Assembly: GCA_963732865.1 (NCBI GenBank)
Contig: CAVTBC010000004.1
Coordinates: forward strand, 806,001-870,000
Source: JADLGL01 sp963732865
GTDB lineage: Bacteria > Pseudomonadota > Alphaproteobacteria > Rhizobiales > Kaistiaceae
Direction of reading: 5' to 3'
Length of the DNA: 64,000 nucleotides
Shown here: positions 7,699 through 16,808 of the stretch, one piece after another
Layout: every line of letters begins with the position of its first letter
Numbering within the stretch: position 1 is the first letter of the stretch
Notes under the pieces: generated by a model
The model's database searches: none
The model's input: only the letters and a program-made list of their open reading frames with translations
What the model was told of the DNA's origin: nothing
Made by a program: the position numbers and the translations under genes

Positions 7699-8010
7699 TC
7701 ATCCAAGGTTTTCGGGCGGGCGCTGTCGGCCGCTATTGGCGACCTCCGGTTCACCGGTGCGCATACGCCAGAAATCAAGAAGAAGGAATGCGGCTTGGCC
7801 GACCGCAAAGATCAGGGCCATGCCCGCCGTCTCCGGTCCGGACAAAACGATCGCCGTCGCGGCGACAATGATCACATAGGCCGCGAGATGGGCGATCAGC
7901 AGCCGCGACCATCGGCCGAGCCGCCGGCCAAAAATCCACAGCCCGACCCGGATGACAGGCGTCAGGAAGAACCAGGCAATGAAGAGTACCGCTGCAGCGG
8001 GAAAGACCAT
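7699..8010 (-). CDS. Small membrane protein, three predicted helices
   Basis: 103 residues, almost entirely hydrophobic up to residue 85: AAVLFIAWFFLTPVIRVGLW, IAHLAAYVIIVAATAIVLSG and AGMALIFAVGQAAFLLLDF, then a short polar tail. Excellent ribosome site (GGAGGAAGAC before ATG at 8010). It precedes the membrane protein at 6727-7653 on the same strand with a 45-bp gap, so the two may be co-transcribed. Function unknown. Confidence 0.65.
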   Translation of the reverse strand: MVFPAAAVLFIAWFFLTPVIRVGLWIFGRRLGRWSRLLIAHLAAYVIIVAATAIVLSGPETAGMALIFAVGQAAFLLLDFWRMRTGEPEVANSGRQRPPENLG

Positions 8011-8482
8011 GTCTTCCTCCGATTTCGCTCAATATGGCCGTCCTTATGCCAGATTGCAGCGCTGGCGTCCCGAAAACGCGAGAAATGCGTCACTGTGTTC
8101 TTGCCCCACAGCTTGATCGGGCCGGGCGCTGTCCGATGCTTGACCGGCCGGACGGGGGAGGCGATTGTCGAAATAGAAGCTCGGTGATTGCGTCCGGATG
8201 GCTTTGCCGGTCCGAGATGTTCCAGAAGGAAAAGACGCCGGAACGGAGGCCCGCGCCGACGTCTCAACCAAACTTTCTGCCCGCCGTCTTTGCGGCCTTT
8301 GACAGCGCATCTGCAGGGGGGTGCCCGGACTTTCCGCCGGCTGAGCCTTCAGCGTTCCGTCCGCGCCCACAGATCCCAAGCCTTGTGACCGGTCGGGACA
8401 TTCCTGTCGACGCGCGGCTCTGTACGAAATGTTGGATTTCCACACTTTCCTGTCCGCCCTATGGAGGGCGGCGATGCGCCTT
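8011..8482. other. 472-bp intergenic region without a convincing gene
   Basis: Open frames here have arginine/serine/proline-rich composition typical of non-coding GC-rich frames. The only clear structure is a perfect hairpin CCGCCCT-ATGG-AGGGCGG at about 8453-8470, just beyond the stop of the ABC ATPase gene on the minus strand. It lacks a T-run, so it may limit transcription or protect the mRNA 3' end rather than act as a classical terminator. Confidence 0.4.
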
Positions 8483-9232
8483 CTAAGCCGGCTCTTTTTC
8501 GCCCAGCGCGGCGATCACTTCGCGCTCGAATTCACCGGGAGCGCCAGCTGCCGTCAGAGCGTCGCGGTCCCAGCTCCTGGCGATCACGCCGCCGGCTAAG
8601 AAAATCGCGCGTGTGCAGAGACTTGGAATCGTTTCCACAACATGGGTGGCAAGAATGATGGCGTGCCTTCCGGCTGCCGCGAGACTGCGGATCATTCGCT
8701 TCATATTGAAGGCGGCGACGGGATCGAGGCCGTTGAGCGATTCATCGAAGATGATGAGCGGCGGACTGCCGAGAAGCGATGCCGCGACCGAGATCTTCAT
8801 GCGCGTACCAAGCGAATAGGTGGCTATCGGCCGCCCGATCCAGCGTTCGAGATTGAGTGTGATGACAAGATCATCAGCCGGCCAGGCGTTGGCGGTGCAG
8901 CCGCGGATGGAAGCGACTAGTTCGAGATATTGGCGGCCGGTGAGGGCGCTGGGCACCTCGGAAATATCGACGGCGAGGCCGAGCTGTGCCTTGGCTCGCT
9001 CCGGGGCGCGAGCCATGTCGATGCCGCCGATCGTGACGCTACCGCCGATGAGCCGAATCTGCCCGGTCAGCGCTTTCACCAAAGTCGACTTGCCGGCGCC
9101 ATTGGCGCCCAACAGGCCAAGGATCTCGCCGCGCCGGAGGGTGATGTCGACGCCCTTGACGATCGGGCGGCCGCCATAGCCGGCGACGACGCCCTCCGCG
9201 GCAAGGATCGGATTGTCGATTAAATCAGCCAT
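8483..9232 (-). CDS. ABC transporter ATP-binding protein
   Basis: 249-residue cytoplasmic nucleotide-binding subunit. Walker A GANGAGKST at residues 42-50, degenerate signature YSLGTRMKIS in place of LSGGQ, Walker B PLIIFDESLNGLD and the switch His in LATHVVET. The relaxed signature and length fit ABC-2-type exporters (DrrA/CcmA-like). ATG at 9232 overlaps the 3' end of the upstream permease gene by 8 bp, so the two are translated together. The substrate is unknown. Confidence 0.88.
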   Translation of the reverse strand: MADLIDNPILAAEGVVAGYGGRPIVKGVDITLRRGEILGLLGANGAGKSTLVKALTGQIRLIGGSVTIGGIDMARAPERAKAQLGLAVDISEVPSALTGRQYLELVASIRGCTANAWPADDLVITLNLERWIGRPIATYSLGTRMKISVAASLLGSPPLIIFDESLNGLDPVAAFNMKRMIRSLAAAGRHAIILATHVVETIPSLCTRAIFLAGGVIARSWDRDALTAAGAPGEFEREVIAALGEKEPA

Positions 9233-10388
9233 GGCGATAGGCTCCTCTCGCCCGCATCCATAGGAACACCACAAGTGCCGCCAGCCCCACCAGAATGGTG
9301 CGGCTGTATTCCAGCAATTCATAGGCGGCGAGGGAGAGCGCCGCGAAGAAGGCCATCCCGGCCAGCCGCCGCGAATGAGCGAAGAAGGCGGCGAAGACCG
9401 CATAAATCGCGTTGAGCGCCAGCAGGCCGAGAAGGCCCGACACCGGCATGGCGATCATACCTGGCTCGGCCGCATAGGCTGGCACAGCCAGTGCGCCGAA
9501 GAACAGCAGCGACAGCAGGAGCGGCAAGCGCACGAGGCCGCGCATCGCGCGGGTGAAGCTGAGTTGCGATGCGCGCAGCACCGGCGAGAGCAGCGGGCCG
9601 CAGCGGAGCGCAAGCATGAAGATGGCAAAGCCGCCCAGAACGCCGCCAAGGACGGCCGGGGCCGCGTTGCCGCGGACGATGCTGGCGACCGCTGCCAGCG
9701 TGCCGGCAAGAGCGAGCGCCAGCCAAAGCAGGGCGGCGCGGGTGGTGAAGCGAAAACGGCCGGTGGCGAAGTTTGCGGCCCAACTGCCGATCCACATCGG
9801 CCTTCGCCGATCGGTCCACGCGATCGAGATTCCGCGTTCGGATTCGCCGGATGTTGCGGCGAGAGCGTCGGCCGGCGCCCGATAGGGACTGTGAAGACGA
9901 AATGACATGCCGGCGAAATATCCGGCAAACCAGACGATCGTGGCGCCGATACCCCAGGCCGCCACAGGCGGATGGCTGGCGGCGGTGACGCCAATGGCAG
10001 TGAGGCCGCCGACGATGAGCGCCAGCGGCGACCCGAGCACGAGCGCCGCATAGGCGGCCATCCGCCACCGCGCCTTTTCGCTCAGCGGTTGCGCCTTGAG
10101 GAAGGGCACATGGGCGCGGGCCTGGGTGAGGATTGCCATTGAGGCGCCCGCCGCTGCGCCGGTGGCAAGGATCGCAGCCGGGATTGCGAGCCACCAAAGC
10201 AGAGGCTGAGCGTTCAGCATCTCGGTGCGATAGTTGATCCCACGGACGACGATGCCGATTGCGTAGGCCGCCATCGGGAGCCCGCCGAAAACGGCCCAGG
10301 CGAGATCGCGCCGGCGCGCGGAACGGATCGACGCGCGAATCTCGGCGAGGATGAGTGTCAGGACAATGCGGTCAGAGGCGCTCGGCAT
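9225..10388 (-). CDS. ABC transporter permease (ABC-2-like)
   Basis: 387 residues with about ten hydrophobic segments (for example FGGLPMAAYAIGIVV, LLWWLAIPAAILATGAAAG, LLWLALALAGTLAAVASIV, LAGMAFFAALSLAAYELL). Its position immediately upstream of, and overlapping, an ABC ATPase identifies it as the membrane partner. The pair forms a two-gene operon reading leftwards. The initial start ATG at 10388 is followed by a cytosolic, amphipathic leader (ILAEIRASIRSARRRD). No substrate-specific motif was recognised. Confidence 0.78.
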   Translation of the reverse strand: MPSASDRIVLTLILAEIRASIRSARRRDLAWAVFGGLPMAAYAIGIVVRGINYRTEMLNAQPLLWWLAIPAAILATGAAAGASMAILTQARAHVPFLKAQPLSEKARWRMAAYAALVLGSPLALIVGGLTAIGVTAASHPPVAAWGIGATIVWFAGYFAGMSFRLHSPYRAPADALAATSGESERGISIAWTDRRRPMWIGSWAANFATGRFRFTTRAALLWLALALAGTLAAVASIVRGNAAPAVLGGVLGGFAIFMLALRCGPLLSPVLRASQLSFTRAMRGLVRLPLLLSLLFFGALAVPAYAAEPGMIAMPVSGLLGLLALNAIYAVFAAFFAHSRRLAGMAFFAALSLAAYELLEYSRTILVGLAALVVFLWMRARGAYRHG

Positions 10389-10420
10389 TGATCCTCGAAC
10401 TCCGATCCGGGCTGCTGCGC

Positions 10421-10603
10421 TTAACGCTTGCCCTTCATGTCGTCGGGCAGGAACTGGCCGTGCTCACGCTCGCGTTTGTCGCGCTCGCGCATGTCGTCCT
10501 CATAGGCCTTGCGGACTTCGTCGGAAACGACGACCCGCCTGACGGGCGCTGCCTTCCGTCGCGTTCTGGCTGGTCCAAACGTGTTCGGCGGCGTCTCGGC
10601 CAT
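10421..10603 (-). CDS. Small basic hypothetical protein (60 aa)
   Basis: 60 highly charged residues with an intrinsically disordered look: PARTRRKAAPVRRVVVSDE, YEDDMRERDKREREHGQ and a C-terminal FLPDDMKGKR. GGAG lies 13 bases before ATG at 10603. It sits between the permease gene and the start of the terminase block and is transcribed leftwards towards the transporter operon. Not assigned to a family; could be chromosomal or phage-derived. Confidence 0.55.
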   Translation of the reverse strand: MAETPPNTFGPARTRRKAAPVRRVVVSDEVRKAYEDDMRERDKREREHGQFLPDDMKGKR

Positions 10604-10689
10604 GGGGTCGGGCTCCTCTGTTCCTGCTTCAGCATATAGGAGCCGGCTGCAGCGATGCGAGCGCTTTCACAAATTTCCGGGCGGGTCGG

Positions 10690-11019
10690 ATGAACGAAAC
10701 CGAGAGCGCTACGACCGGCGGCCGCCTGGGCACAGCCTTTCTCGATGCGTTGATCGCGGATTTTGCCGCGCATGGCGCCGAGGCGATCCAGCGCTGCCGG
10801 GAAGACAACCCGGCAACCTATGTCCGCATCTGCGCCGGACTCGTGCCCAAACAAGTGAAGATCGAAAGCGCAAATGACCTCGACGACGCCGAACTCGACC
10901 ACCGCATCCGACAGCTCGCCAGACAACTCGCGCTTGAAATCGGACCTGGCGGATCTCCTGACGGAGAAGGAGCGGCGGAAGAGTCGCAATCGCCTCCGGG
11001 CCTACCGGCCCTACGCTAG
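10690..11019 (+). CDS. Probable phage terminase small subunit
   Basis: 109 residues. The core FLDALIADFAAHGAEAIQRC and NPATYVRICAGLVPKQ resembles the short helical protein that sits directly before the large terminase in P22-like prophages of alphaproteobacteria; it is expected to recognise the packaging site on phage DNA. The last third is acidic and overlaps the beginning of the large subunit gene in another frame, a common terminase arrangement. The assignment rests on this resemblance and on position rather than a catalytic motif. Confidence 0.7.
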   Translation: MNETESATTGGRLGTAFLDALIADFAAHGAEAIQRCREDNPATYVRICAGLVPKQVKIESANDLDDAELDHRIRQLARQLALEIGPGGSPDGEGAAEESQSPPGLPALR

Positions 11020-12328
11020 GCAGTCTGCCTTCCACCAGACCGGCGATCTCGCGCGCGAGCGCCTGTTCATGGCCGGCAATCAGCTCGGAAAGACGATGGC
11101 CGGCGCCGCCGAACTCGCCATGCATCTCACCGGCCGCTATCCGAAATGGTGGGTGGGCCGCCGCTTCGATCGGCCGATCGCGGCGCTCGCCGGATCGGAG
11201 ACGGCGGAGCTGACGCGGCAAGGCGTGCAGCGCTTGCTGCTCGGCCCGCCGGCGGACGAGCGGCAATGGGGCACCGGTCTCATCCCAGGCGACGACATTG
11301 TCGAATGGACACGCCGGCGCGGTGTCGCCGATGCGGTCGACACCATCGTCGTGCGCCATTTGTCGGGCGGCAACTCGACCGTGCTGCTGAAGAGCTACGA
11401 TCAGGGCCGGGCCAAATGGCAGGCCGACACCGTGCATGTCGTCTGGTTCGACGAGGAGCCGCCGCTCGATGTCTATTCCGAGGGCGTGACGCGCACCAAC
11501 GCAACACGGGGCCTCGTCTATCTCACCTTCACGCCGCTGCTCGGCGTCTCCGCCGTCGTGCATCGTTTCCTCTATCAGGAATCGCCCGATCGTTCAGGCA
11601 CGACGATGACGATCGACGAGGCGCTGCATTATTCGGCGGAGGATCGGGCGCGGATCGTTGGGGCCTATCCCGAGCATGAACGCGAAGCGCGGGCGCAGGG
11701 AACGCCGGCGCTCGGCTCGGGCCGCGTCTTTCCTGTGGCCGAGCAGCGGATCGTCTGCGATCCGTTCGCGATCCCGCCGCACTACGCACAGATCGTCGGC
11801 ATCGACTTCGGCTGGGACCATCCCTTCGCCGCCGTACGCTGCGCTTGGGACCGTGACAGCGATATCTTCTACGTCGTCGGTTGCTACCGGGAATCGCAAA
11901 CCACGCCGCCGATCCATTCGGCAGCAATCCGGCCGTGGGGGGTGTGGATTCCCGTTGCCTGGCCGCATGACGGCTATCAGCACGACAAGGGGTCAGGCGA
12001 TCAGCTGTCGGCGCTCTATCGCGGTCACGGCCTGAACATGCTCCTCGAACACGCGACGCATGAAGAAGGCGGGCACGGCATTGAGGCCGGAATTCTCGAC
12101 ATGCTGGAGCGCATGCAGACCGCGCGCTTCAAGGTGTTTCGCGGGCTGGAAGACTGGCTGCAGGAATTCCGCCTCTACCACCGCGACAAGGGCATCATCG
12201 TCAAGGAACGCGACGACCTCCTCGCCGCGACGCGCTACGCGCTGATGATGCGCCGCTTCGCCGAAACCGAAACACGCCCGAAACCGCGCGTCGGCCCACC
12301 AGCAGCGGGTGGCGGATGGATGGGGTAG
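10874..12328 (+). CDS. Phage terminase large subunit (P22 gp2-like packaging ATPase/nuclease)
   Basis: Powers DNA translocation into the procapsid and cuts concatemers. Up to 484 residues. The ATPase has Walker A AGNQLGKT (about 67-74) and Walker B VHVVWFDEEPP (188-198) with the catalytic Glu pair. The C-terminal RNase H-like nuclease shows IVGIDFGWDHPF with its acidic residue at about 312. Motif LYHRDKGIIVKERDDLL lies near the end. ATG at 10874 would overlap the small subunit by 146 bp; an in-frame TTG at 10934, just before LADLLTEKERR, is an equally good start. The frame is intact and full length. Its stop is 7 bp from that of the convergent gene at 12336. Confidence 0.93.
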   Translation: MTSTTPNSTTASDSSPDNSRLKSDLADLLTEKERRKSRNRLRAYRPYARQSAFHQTGDLARERLFMAGNQLGKTMAGAAELAMHLTGRYPKWWVGRRFDRPIAALAGSETAELTRQGVQRLLLGPPADERQWGTGLIPGDDIVEWTRRRGVADAVDTIVVRHLSGGNSTVLLKSYDQGRAKWQADTVHVVWFDEEPPLDVYSEGVTRTNATRGLVYLTFTPLLGVSAVVHRFLYQESPDRSGTTMTIDEALHYSAEDRARIVGAYPEHEREARAQGTPALGSGRVFPVAEQRIVCDPFAIPPHYAQIVGIDFGWDHPFAAVRCAWDRDSDIFYVVGCYRESQTTPPIHSAAIRPWGVWIPVAWPHDGYQHDKGSGDQLSALYRGHGLNMLLEHATHEEGGHGIEAGILDMLERMQTARFKVFRGLEDWLQEFRLYHRDKGIIVKERDDLLAATRYALMMRRFAETETRPKPRVGPPAAGGGWMG

Positions 12329-12335
12329 GGGCGGC

Positions 12336-14012
12336 CTACAACGCCGCGCCGGCGTCGCGGCATTGGTCGCTGGTAAGGGTAATCTGGCCCAGGAGATCGC
12401 CCGCCACACTGCGGAAGATCCAAACTTCTGAGGCGTCATCGCGGAGCATCGGGACCGTGCCCGCCGAGCAGAAGCTGGCTGGATCGGCGATGGCGGACGT
12501 GATCCTTTCTTCAGAGATGATGTTGAGGTCGATCTCCGTTTCGTAGGTAACGCTGTCGGCATCGAAGCTGACCTCAACGAGGCGCCAACCTGGCGCCAGA
12601 TCCTCCGGTAGCCCGACATTGAGCAAATCCGAAACCATCGGGCCAAAGATGGCGAAGGGTATTGCGGCTGGCCGGATTGATTCATCCCGCGGACGCGTGA
12701 TGACGCCCGCCTCGTAAAGCTGCGACGGTGTCGGGTACCACATGCTGGTCGGAGCGACGGTCCGGGTGCGGTCGAGAAGCTGTTGCGACACGCCCGCCTC
12801 ACGGTAGCGGTCAATGAAGTCGTCCAGCCAGAAATCCAAATCCTGCTGGCTGCCGCCTTCGAGATAGGCCTGATGAAAGCCCAGCGCGCCGAGGGCGCCG
12901 GTCGTGCGGTCGGCCCCGGCGACGAACGCCAGCGTGCAGGCGGATTGGCACAGTCCAACGACATAAGTGTTGAGACCACGGTCGCGTATCAGATCATAGG
13001 TCTGAGCCGCCGCCGCCAGCCTACCGCCATCGCTATTCAGGTAGACTACGGAGGCGTCGGGCGCGCGGTCGAGTGCAGCGCGCAGCGCCCCCGCCAATCC
13101 AAATTTGAATCCGCCTTGCACAACGACGCCGCTCCCGTCCGGAAGGGTCACGACCTCGAAGTCCGGTATCGACGGGTCGCCCTGGAAGCCCATCTCGAAA
13201 AACTCGGAAAGCGCCGGCCAGAACCCGACAACGCTCCCCACGGCCCGGAGCCCAAGCAGCACCGTCCAGAACTGAGCCGCGCCCGCCCAGAAGCGACGCC
13301 ATCCTGATGCGCTTTGGTCTCGGTATCGGGCTTGCGCCGAACGCCAGGTTCCGACGATTTCCCAGACCTCAATGGCAATTGCGACACCAAGGAAACCGAC
13401 CAGGACCGCAAGTGCGAGATAGGGATTGTAGATCGGTCCCCAATTCAGCACGACTATGAGGGTCACGATCCCGAGTACGAAGTTGAGCAGGATCACGTTG
13501 ACCCAGAAGGCGACCGGCAGCGACAGTGCGCCCCGCCAATGGCGGACGAAGTAATTGCGCCGGCGTTGCTCTGGGTTGCCGCTGACCTCCTGCGTTGGGG
13601 GCGCTTCGCGCTTGGCGCCGTTTTCCAACGAGTGAGGCGACTGGCCGTCGGCCGCGCTGGTAAGCACAGCCTCTGCCTCGGGTGTTGGCTCGACCGTCCG
13701 CACATCGGGAACGGCCGGCGGGCGGTGCTGCGGGGGTGGCGCGACGGAGCGCGGCACGACATCATAGGCGACCGCGCCTGCTGAGCGCTGGGTCAGCGGG
13801 ATGCTGCAGTTGCTGCAGATGAGTTGCTGCTGCCCGATCGGTTGCCCGCAATGCCAGCAACGCAAAGGCGGCAACTCGCCGTTAAGAGGCGCACCAGTGG
13901 CCGCATCGAAAAGGCCGGCGGTTTCAGCGTCCCGCGGCGCCGCGCAGCGCGGGCACACGGACTGCTCGCCGGCAAACTCCAAGCCGCAGTGACGACAGTA
14001 TCGGTCGGCCAT
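12336..14012 (-). CDS. Double zinc-ribbon membrane protein with ClpP-like (COG3904-type) protease domain
   Basis: 558 residues. Two N-terminal zinc ribbons (CRHCGLEF...CPRC and CWHCGQ...CSNC, residues 6-70) precede a proline-rich linker, then hydrophobic helices at about 165-270. The C-terminal periplasmic-type domain has the ClpP/crotonase-fold pattern: VVYLNSDGGRLAAAAQ (oxyanion strand), VVGLCQSACTLAFVAG with the probable nucleophile Ser in SAC, and GFHQAYLEG with the probable His. This matches COG3904-type predicted periplasmic proteases. It lies between terminase and portal but on the opposite strand. Substrate unknown. Confidence 0.72.
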   Translation of the reverse strand: MADRYCRHCGLEFAGEQSVCPRCAAPRDAETAGLFDAATGAPLNGELPPLRCWHCGQPIGQQQLICSNCSIPLTQRSAGAVAYDVVPRSVAPPPQHRPPAVPDVRTVEPTPEAEAVLTSAADGQSPHSLENGAKREAPPTQEVSGNPEQRRRNYFVRHWRGALSLPVAFWVNVILLNFVLGIVTLIVVLNWGPIYNPYLALAVLVGFLGVAIAIEVWEIVGTWRSAQARYRDQSASGWRRFWAGAAQFWTVLLGLRAVGSVVGFWPALSEFFEMGFQGDPSIPDFEVVTLPDGSGVVVQGGFKFGLAGALRAALDRAPDASVVYLNSDGGRLAAAAQTYDLIRDRGLNTYVVGLCQSACTLAFVAGADRTTGALGALGFHQAYLEGGSQQDLDFWLDDFIDRYREAGVSQQLLDRTRTVAPTSMWYPTPSQLYEAGVITRPRDESIRPAAIPFAIFGPMVSDLLNVGLPEDLAPGWRLVEVSFDADSVTYETEIDLNIISEERITSAIADPASFCSAGTVPMLRDDASEVWIFRSVAGDLLGQITLTSDQCRDAGAAL

Positions 14013-14211
14013 GGCCGGTGCCCCAATCAGCCAGGTGCAACCTGCCCTCAAGGCTGGCCGCTACTGCAGCTAGTCTAGGCGCGAATGGCCGGCGAGGGGT
14101 GTTCTTTTCTGTGTGCGAGTGAGGGATTGGCAAGACCACAAAGCAAAGCCGCGCGCCTTCGCCTCGATGAGGCGCCGACGCGCGGCAGAAGCTCCAAGTC
14201 TCGTAGCGAGA

Positions 14212-14532
14212 CTAGATGCAGTTCGCGAGCAGCGGGTGACCCGTATTGGCGGTCGTTACCGCGCCGCTATTCGTGACGAAGAGCGCGTGGCCATTGCTGT
14301 ACGCTTGGCAAACCCCCGCGGGCTGGTTCTGCGCCTGCACGATACTTGTAACGGCGAACCCGCCGGCGCCGCCGATCAGCGTGCCGATCGCAATCGCCTG
14401 CGGTGAGCCGCCGAGGGCGGCGGTGACGAGAAAGCCCAGGCCTGCTCCAACGCCTGTTCCGACGCCGACCGGCGAACAAGCAGCAAGCGTAAGACCCGAC
14501 GCTGCAACGGCTGCAATGATGATCCGCTTCAT
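14212..14532 (-). CDS. Glycine-rich lipoprotein (glycine-zipper type)
   Basis: 106 residues with a signal peptide ending in lipobox LAAC (MKRIIIAAVAASGLTLAAC), so it should be lipidated and membrane anchored. The mature part has a glycine-zipper-like hydrophobic stretch (GVGTGVGAGLGFLVTAAL, GTLIGGAGGFAV) and a polar C-terminus with two cysteines. GGGAG precedes the ATG at 14532. A 7-bp stem hairpin AGTCTCG/CGAGACT (14197-14213) overlaps the stop codon. Function unknown; small zipper lipoproteins often sit in the cell envelope. Confidence 0.72.
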   Translation of the reverse strand: MKRIIIAAVAASGLTLAACSPVGVGTGVGAGLGFLVTAALGGSPQAIAIGTLIGGAGGFAVTSIVQAQNQPAGVCQAYSNGHALFVTNSGAVTTANTGHPLLANCI

Positions 14533-14723
14533 GACACTCCCTTTCTGGGCGCGTCCGACTGGCAGGCGGTGGCCGTGCATCGGAAGGGCGCCGACTTTTT
14601 CAAGATTTCTGCGGAAGGACCGGGCGCTTTCGGGGCGTTCGGCCTCCCGCGGCCTCTAACTCACGCCCTTGCTCCGGGCGTGGACGGAAGAACGTATCAA
14701 GGAACCCGTCCCAAGCAAAGAAG

Positions 14724-14742
14724 GTTCGCGCTCCACGCGAAC
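14724..14742 (+). terminator. Hairpin upstream of the portal gene
   Basis: GTTCGCG-CTCCA-CGCGAAC, a perfect 7-bp stem followed a few bases later by only a short T-run (GCCTTT). It lies 78 bp before the portal start. A second hairpin CACGCCC/GGGCGTG lies about 40 bp further upstream. Termination here would be weak at best. Confidence 0.4.
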
Positions 14743-14819
14743 GAGTGCCTTTGTGCGCCTGAACGTAGGATGAACGAGATTTCGCTCGGCGCTCCACATC
14801 TCCAACCAGTGAGGACCGC

Positions 14820-16808
14820 ATGTCCGATGCCGATATCCTGGCGGACGCCAAGGAGGCCTTCAAGCTTGCCTCCGAGGCGGAGCGCGAGAACCGCGACGCC
14901 GCCCGAGATGACATTCGCTTTGCCCGCCTCGGCGAGCAATGGCCGGCCGAAATCGTGCGTCAGCGCCAGCTCGAGGGCAGGCCCTGTCTGACGATCAACC
15001 GGCTACCGGCCTTCATCCGCCAAGTCGTCAATGACGCCAGACAGATCAAGCCAGCGATCAAGGTGCATCCGGTCAATTCATCGGCCGATCCGGAAACGGC
15101 GGAAATCTTCAACGGCATCATCCGACATATCGAATATGCTTCAAATTCGGACGTTGCCTATGACACGGCGATCGAAAGCGCGGTCGGCATGGGCTTCGGT
15201 TATTGGCGCGTCGGCATCGATCACGCCGACAGCGATACGTTCGACCTCGACATCCGTGTCGACCGCGTCGCCGATCCCTTCACGATCTATGGCGATCCGG
15301 AATCGACGGCCGCGGACTCGTCCGATTGGAACTCCGCCTTCGTCGTCGAGCGCATGCGCAAGGCCGCCTTCGAATCGGCCTATCGCGGCGCCAAGACCGT
15401 CGACTGGAGTGGCGGTTATGGGGGGCTTGACCATCCTTGGCTCGACGAAGAGCGGGTGATGGTCGCCGAGTGGTGGACGCGCGAACCGTCGAAGAAGATG
15501 CTGGTGCGACTGACGAACGGCACGGTGGTCGATCAGGCACGGCTCACAGAGCCCAGCTTTGCGGCCGATCTGGAACTCGGGGCGATCCGCGTTGACGAGA
15601 GCTTTCGCCCGCGCGAAGTGCGCGCGTGGAAGGTGAAGCAGCGCATCCTCACCGGCGCCGAGGTGCTGGAAGAAACGGATTGGAAAGGCCGCTATATCCC
15701 GATCGTCCCGGTCTATGGCGACGAGGTGAATCTTGAGGGCAGGCGGCATCTGCGCTCGCTCATCCGCGACGCCAAGGACGCACAGCGGATGTTCAATTAT
15801 TGGCGGACGACGTCGACCGAGCTTGTGGCGCTGGCGCCGCGCGTCCCGTTCATCGGGCCGAAGGGATCGTTCACGACGGACGCGGAGAAATGGGCGACGA
15901 TCAACACGCAGTCGCACGCCTTCGTCGAGTATGACGACAAGGGCGCGCCGCCGCAGCGGCAGCCGCTCGGCAGCGGCCCGGCCGGCGGCGCGCTGCAGGA
16001 GGCGCTCAATGCGTCGGACGACATGAAGGCGATTATCGGTCTGTTCGATGCGTCGCTCGGGGCGAAGTCCAACGAGACCTCGGGGCGCGCGATCTTGGCG
16101 CGCATGCGCGAGGGCGATACGTCGACGTTCCATTTCGTCGACAATCTCGCCCGCGCCATCCGGCATACCGGGCGCATCCTTCTCGATCTCATCCCGCACG
16201 TTTATTCCGAGGCGCGGATCGTCCACATCGTGGGTGAAGACGGCAGCCAGGCCACTGCGCCGATCAACCAGACGGTGCCCGTTATCGGGCCGGACGGACA
16301 GCCGAAGGTCGACGAGGAAGGCCAGGCGATCACGCGAATGCAGGATATCCGCGTCGGCAAATATGATCTCACTGTCACCACCGGCCCGTCCTTCACGACG
16401 CGGCGGGAGGAGGCAGCGGTGCAGATGACTGAGATGATCCGCGCCTTCCCGCAGATAGCGCCGGTGATCGGGGATCTCATTGCCAAGCACCTTGACTGGC
16501 CTGGCGCCGACGAAATTGCCAAGCGGCTGAAGGCGATGCAGCCGGCCGACGCGCAGACGGAAATGCCTAGCCAGCTCAAGAAATTGCTGGCCGACGGTCA
16601 GAATCTGATTCAGCAGCTACAGGCGGAGAACCAGAAGCTTAAGACGGATGTGAGCCTCGCCGTGAAGAAGCTTGAGATCGATCAGTATCAGGCCGAGACG
16701 GACCGGCTGAAGGCGTTGGCCGAGGTGCAGGCGGTTGGCGGAGCGACCGCCGCGCCGAAGGCAAACGGTACCATCCCGGTTGCCCCGAACGGCTTATCGG
16801 GACTGTGA
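14820..16808 (+). CDS. Phage portal protein (P22 gp1-like)
   Basis: Forms the dodecameric DNA entry channel at one capsid vertex. 662 residues, within the range for the P22 portal family. Family-like features include the N-terminal helical ARLGEQWPAEIVRQRQ, the NRLPAFIRQVVNDARQ segment, IESAVGMGFGYWRVG, DPFTIYGDPES, WWTREPSKKMLVRL, then AKDAQRMFNYWRTTSTE, and the C-terminal coiled coil (LLADGQNLIQQLQAENQKL). Frame intact. ATG at 14820 follows a purine-rich leader (GTGAGGACC). The last 15 bp overlap the end of the convergent rlmJ gene. It is separated from terminase by 2.5 kb of minus-strand genes. Confidence 0.92.
   Translation: MSDADILADAKEAFKLASEAERENRDAARDDIRFARLGEQWPAEIVRQRQLEGRPCLTINRLPAFIRQVVNDARQIKPAIKVHPVNSSADPETAEIFNGIIRHIEYASNSDVAYDTAIESAVGMGFGYWRVGIDHADSDTFDLDIRVDRVADPFTIYGDPESTAADSSDWNSAFVVERMRKAAFESAYRGAKTVDWSGGYGGLDHPWLDEERVMVAEWWTREPSKKMLVRLTNGTVVDQARLTEPSFAADLELGAIRVDESFRPREVRAWKVKQRILTGAEVLEETDWKGRYIPIVPVYGDEVNLEGRRHLRSLIRDAKDAQRMFNYWRTTSTELVALAPRVPFIGPKGSFTTDAEKWATINTQSHAFVEYDDKGAPPQRQPLGSGPAGGALQEALNASDDMKAIIGLFDASLGAKSNETSGRAILARMREGDTSTFHFVDNLARAIRHTGRILLDLIPHVYSEARIVHIVGEDGSQATAPINQTVPVIGPDGQPKVDEEGQAITRMQDIRVGKYDLTVTTGPSFTTRREEAAVQMTEMIRAFPQIAPVIGDLIAKHLDWPGADEIAKRLKAMQPADAQTEMPSQLKKLLADGQNLIQQLQAENQKLKTDVSLAVKKLEIDQYQAETDRLKALAEVQAVGGATAAPKANGTIPVAPNGLSGL

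Noticed and set aside
8034..8486. Open frames in the 8.0-8.5 kb gap
   Set aside because: Both strands give Arg/Ser/Pro-rich sequence with no ribosome site or domain.
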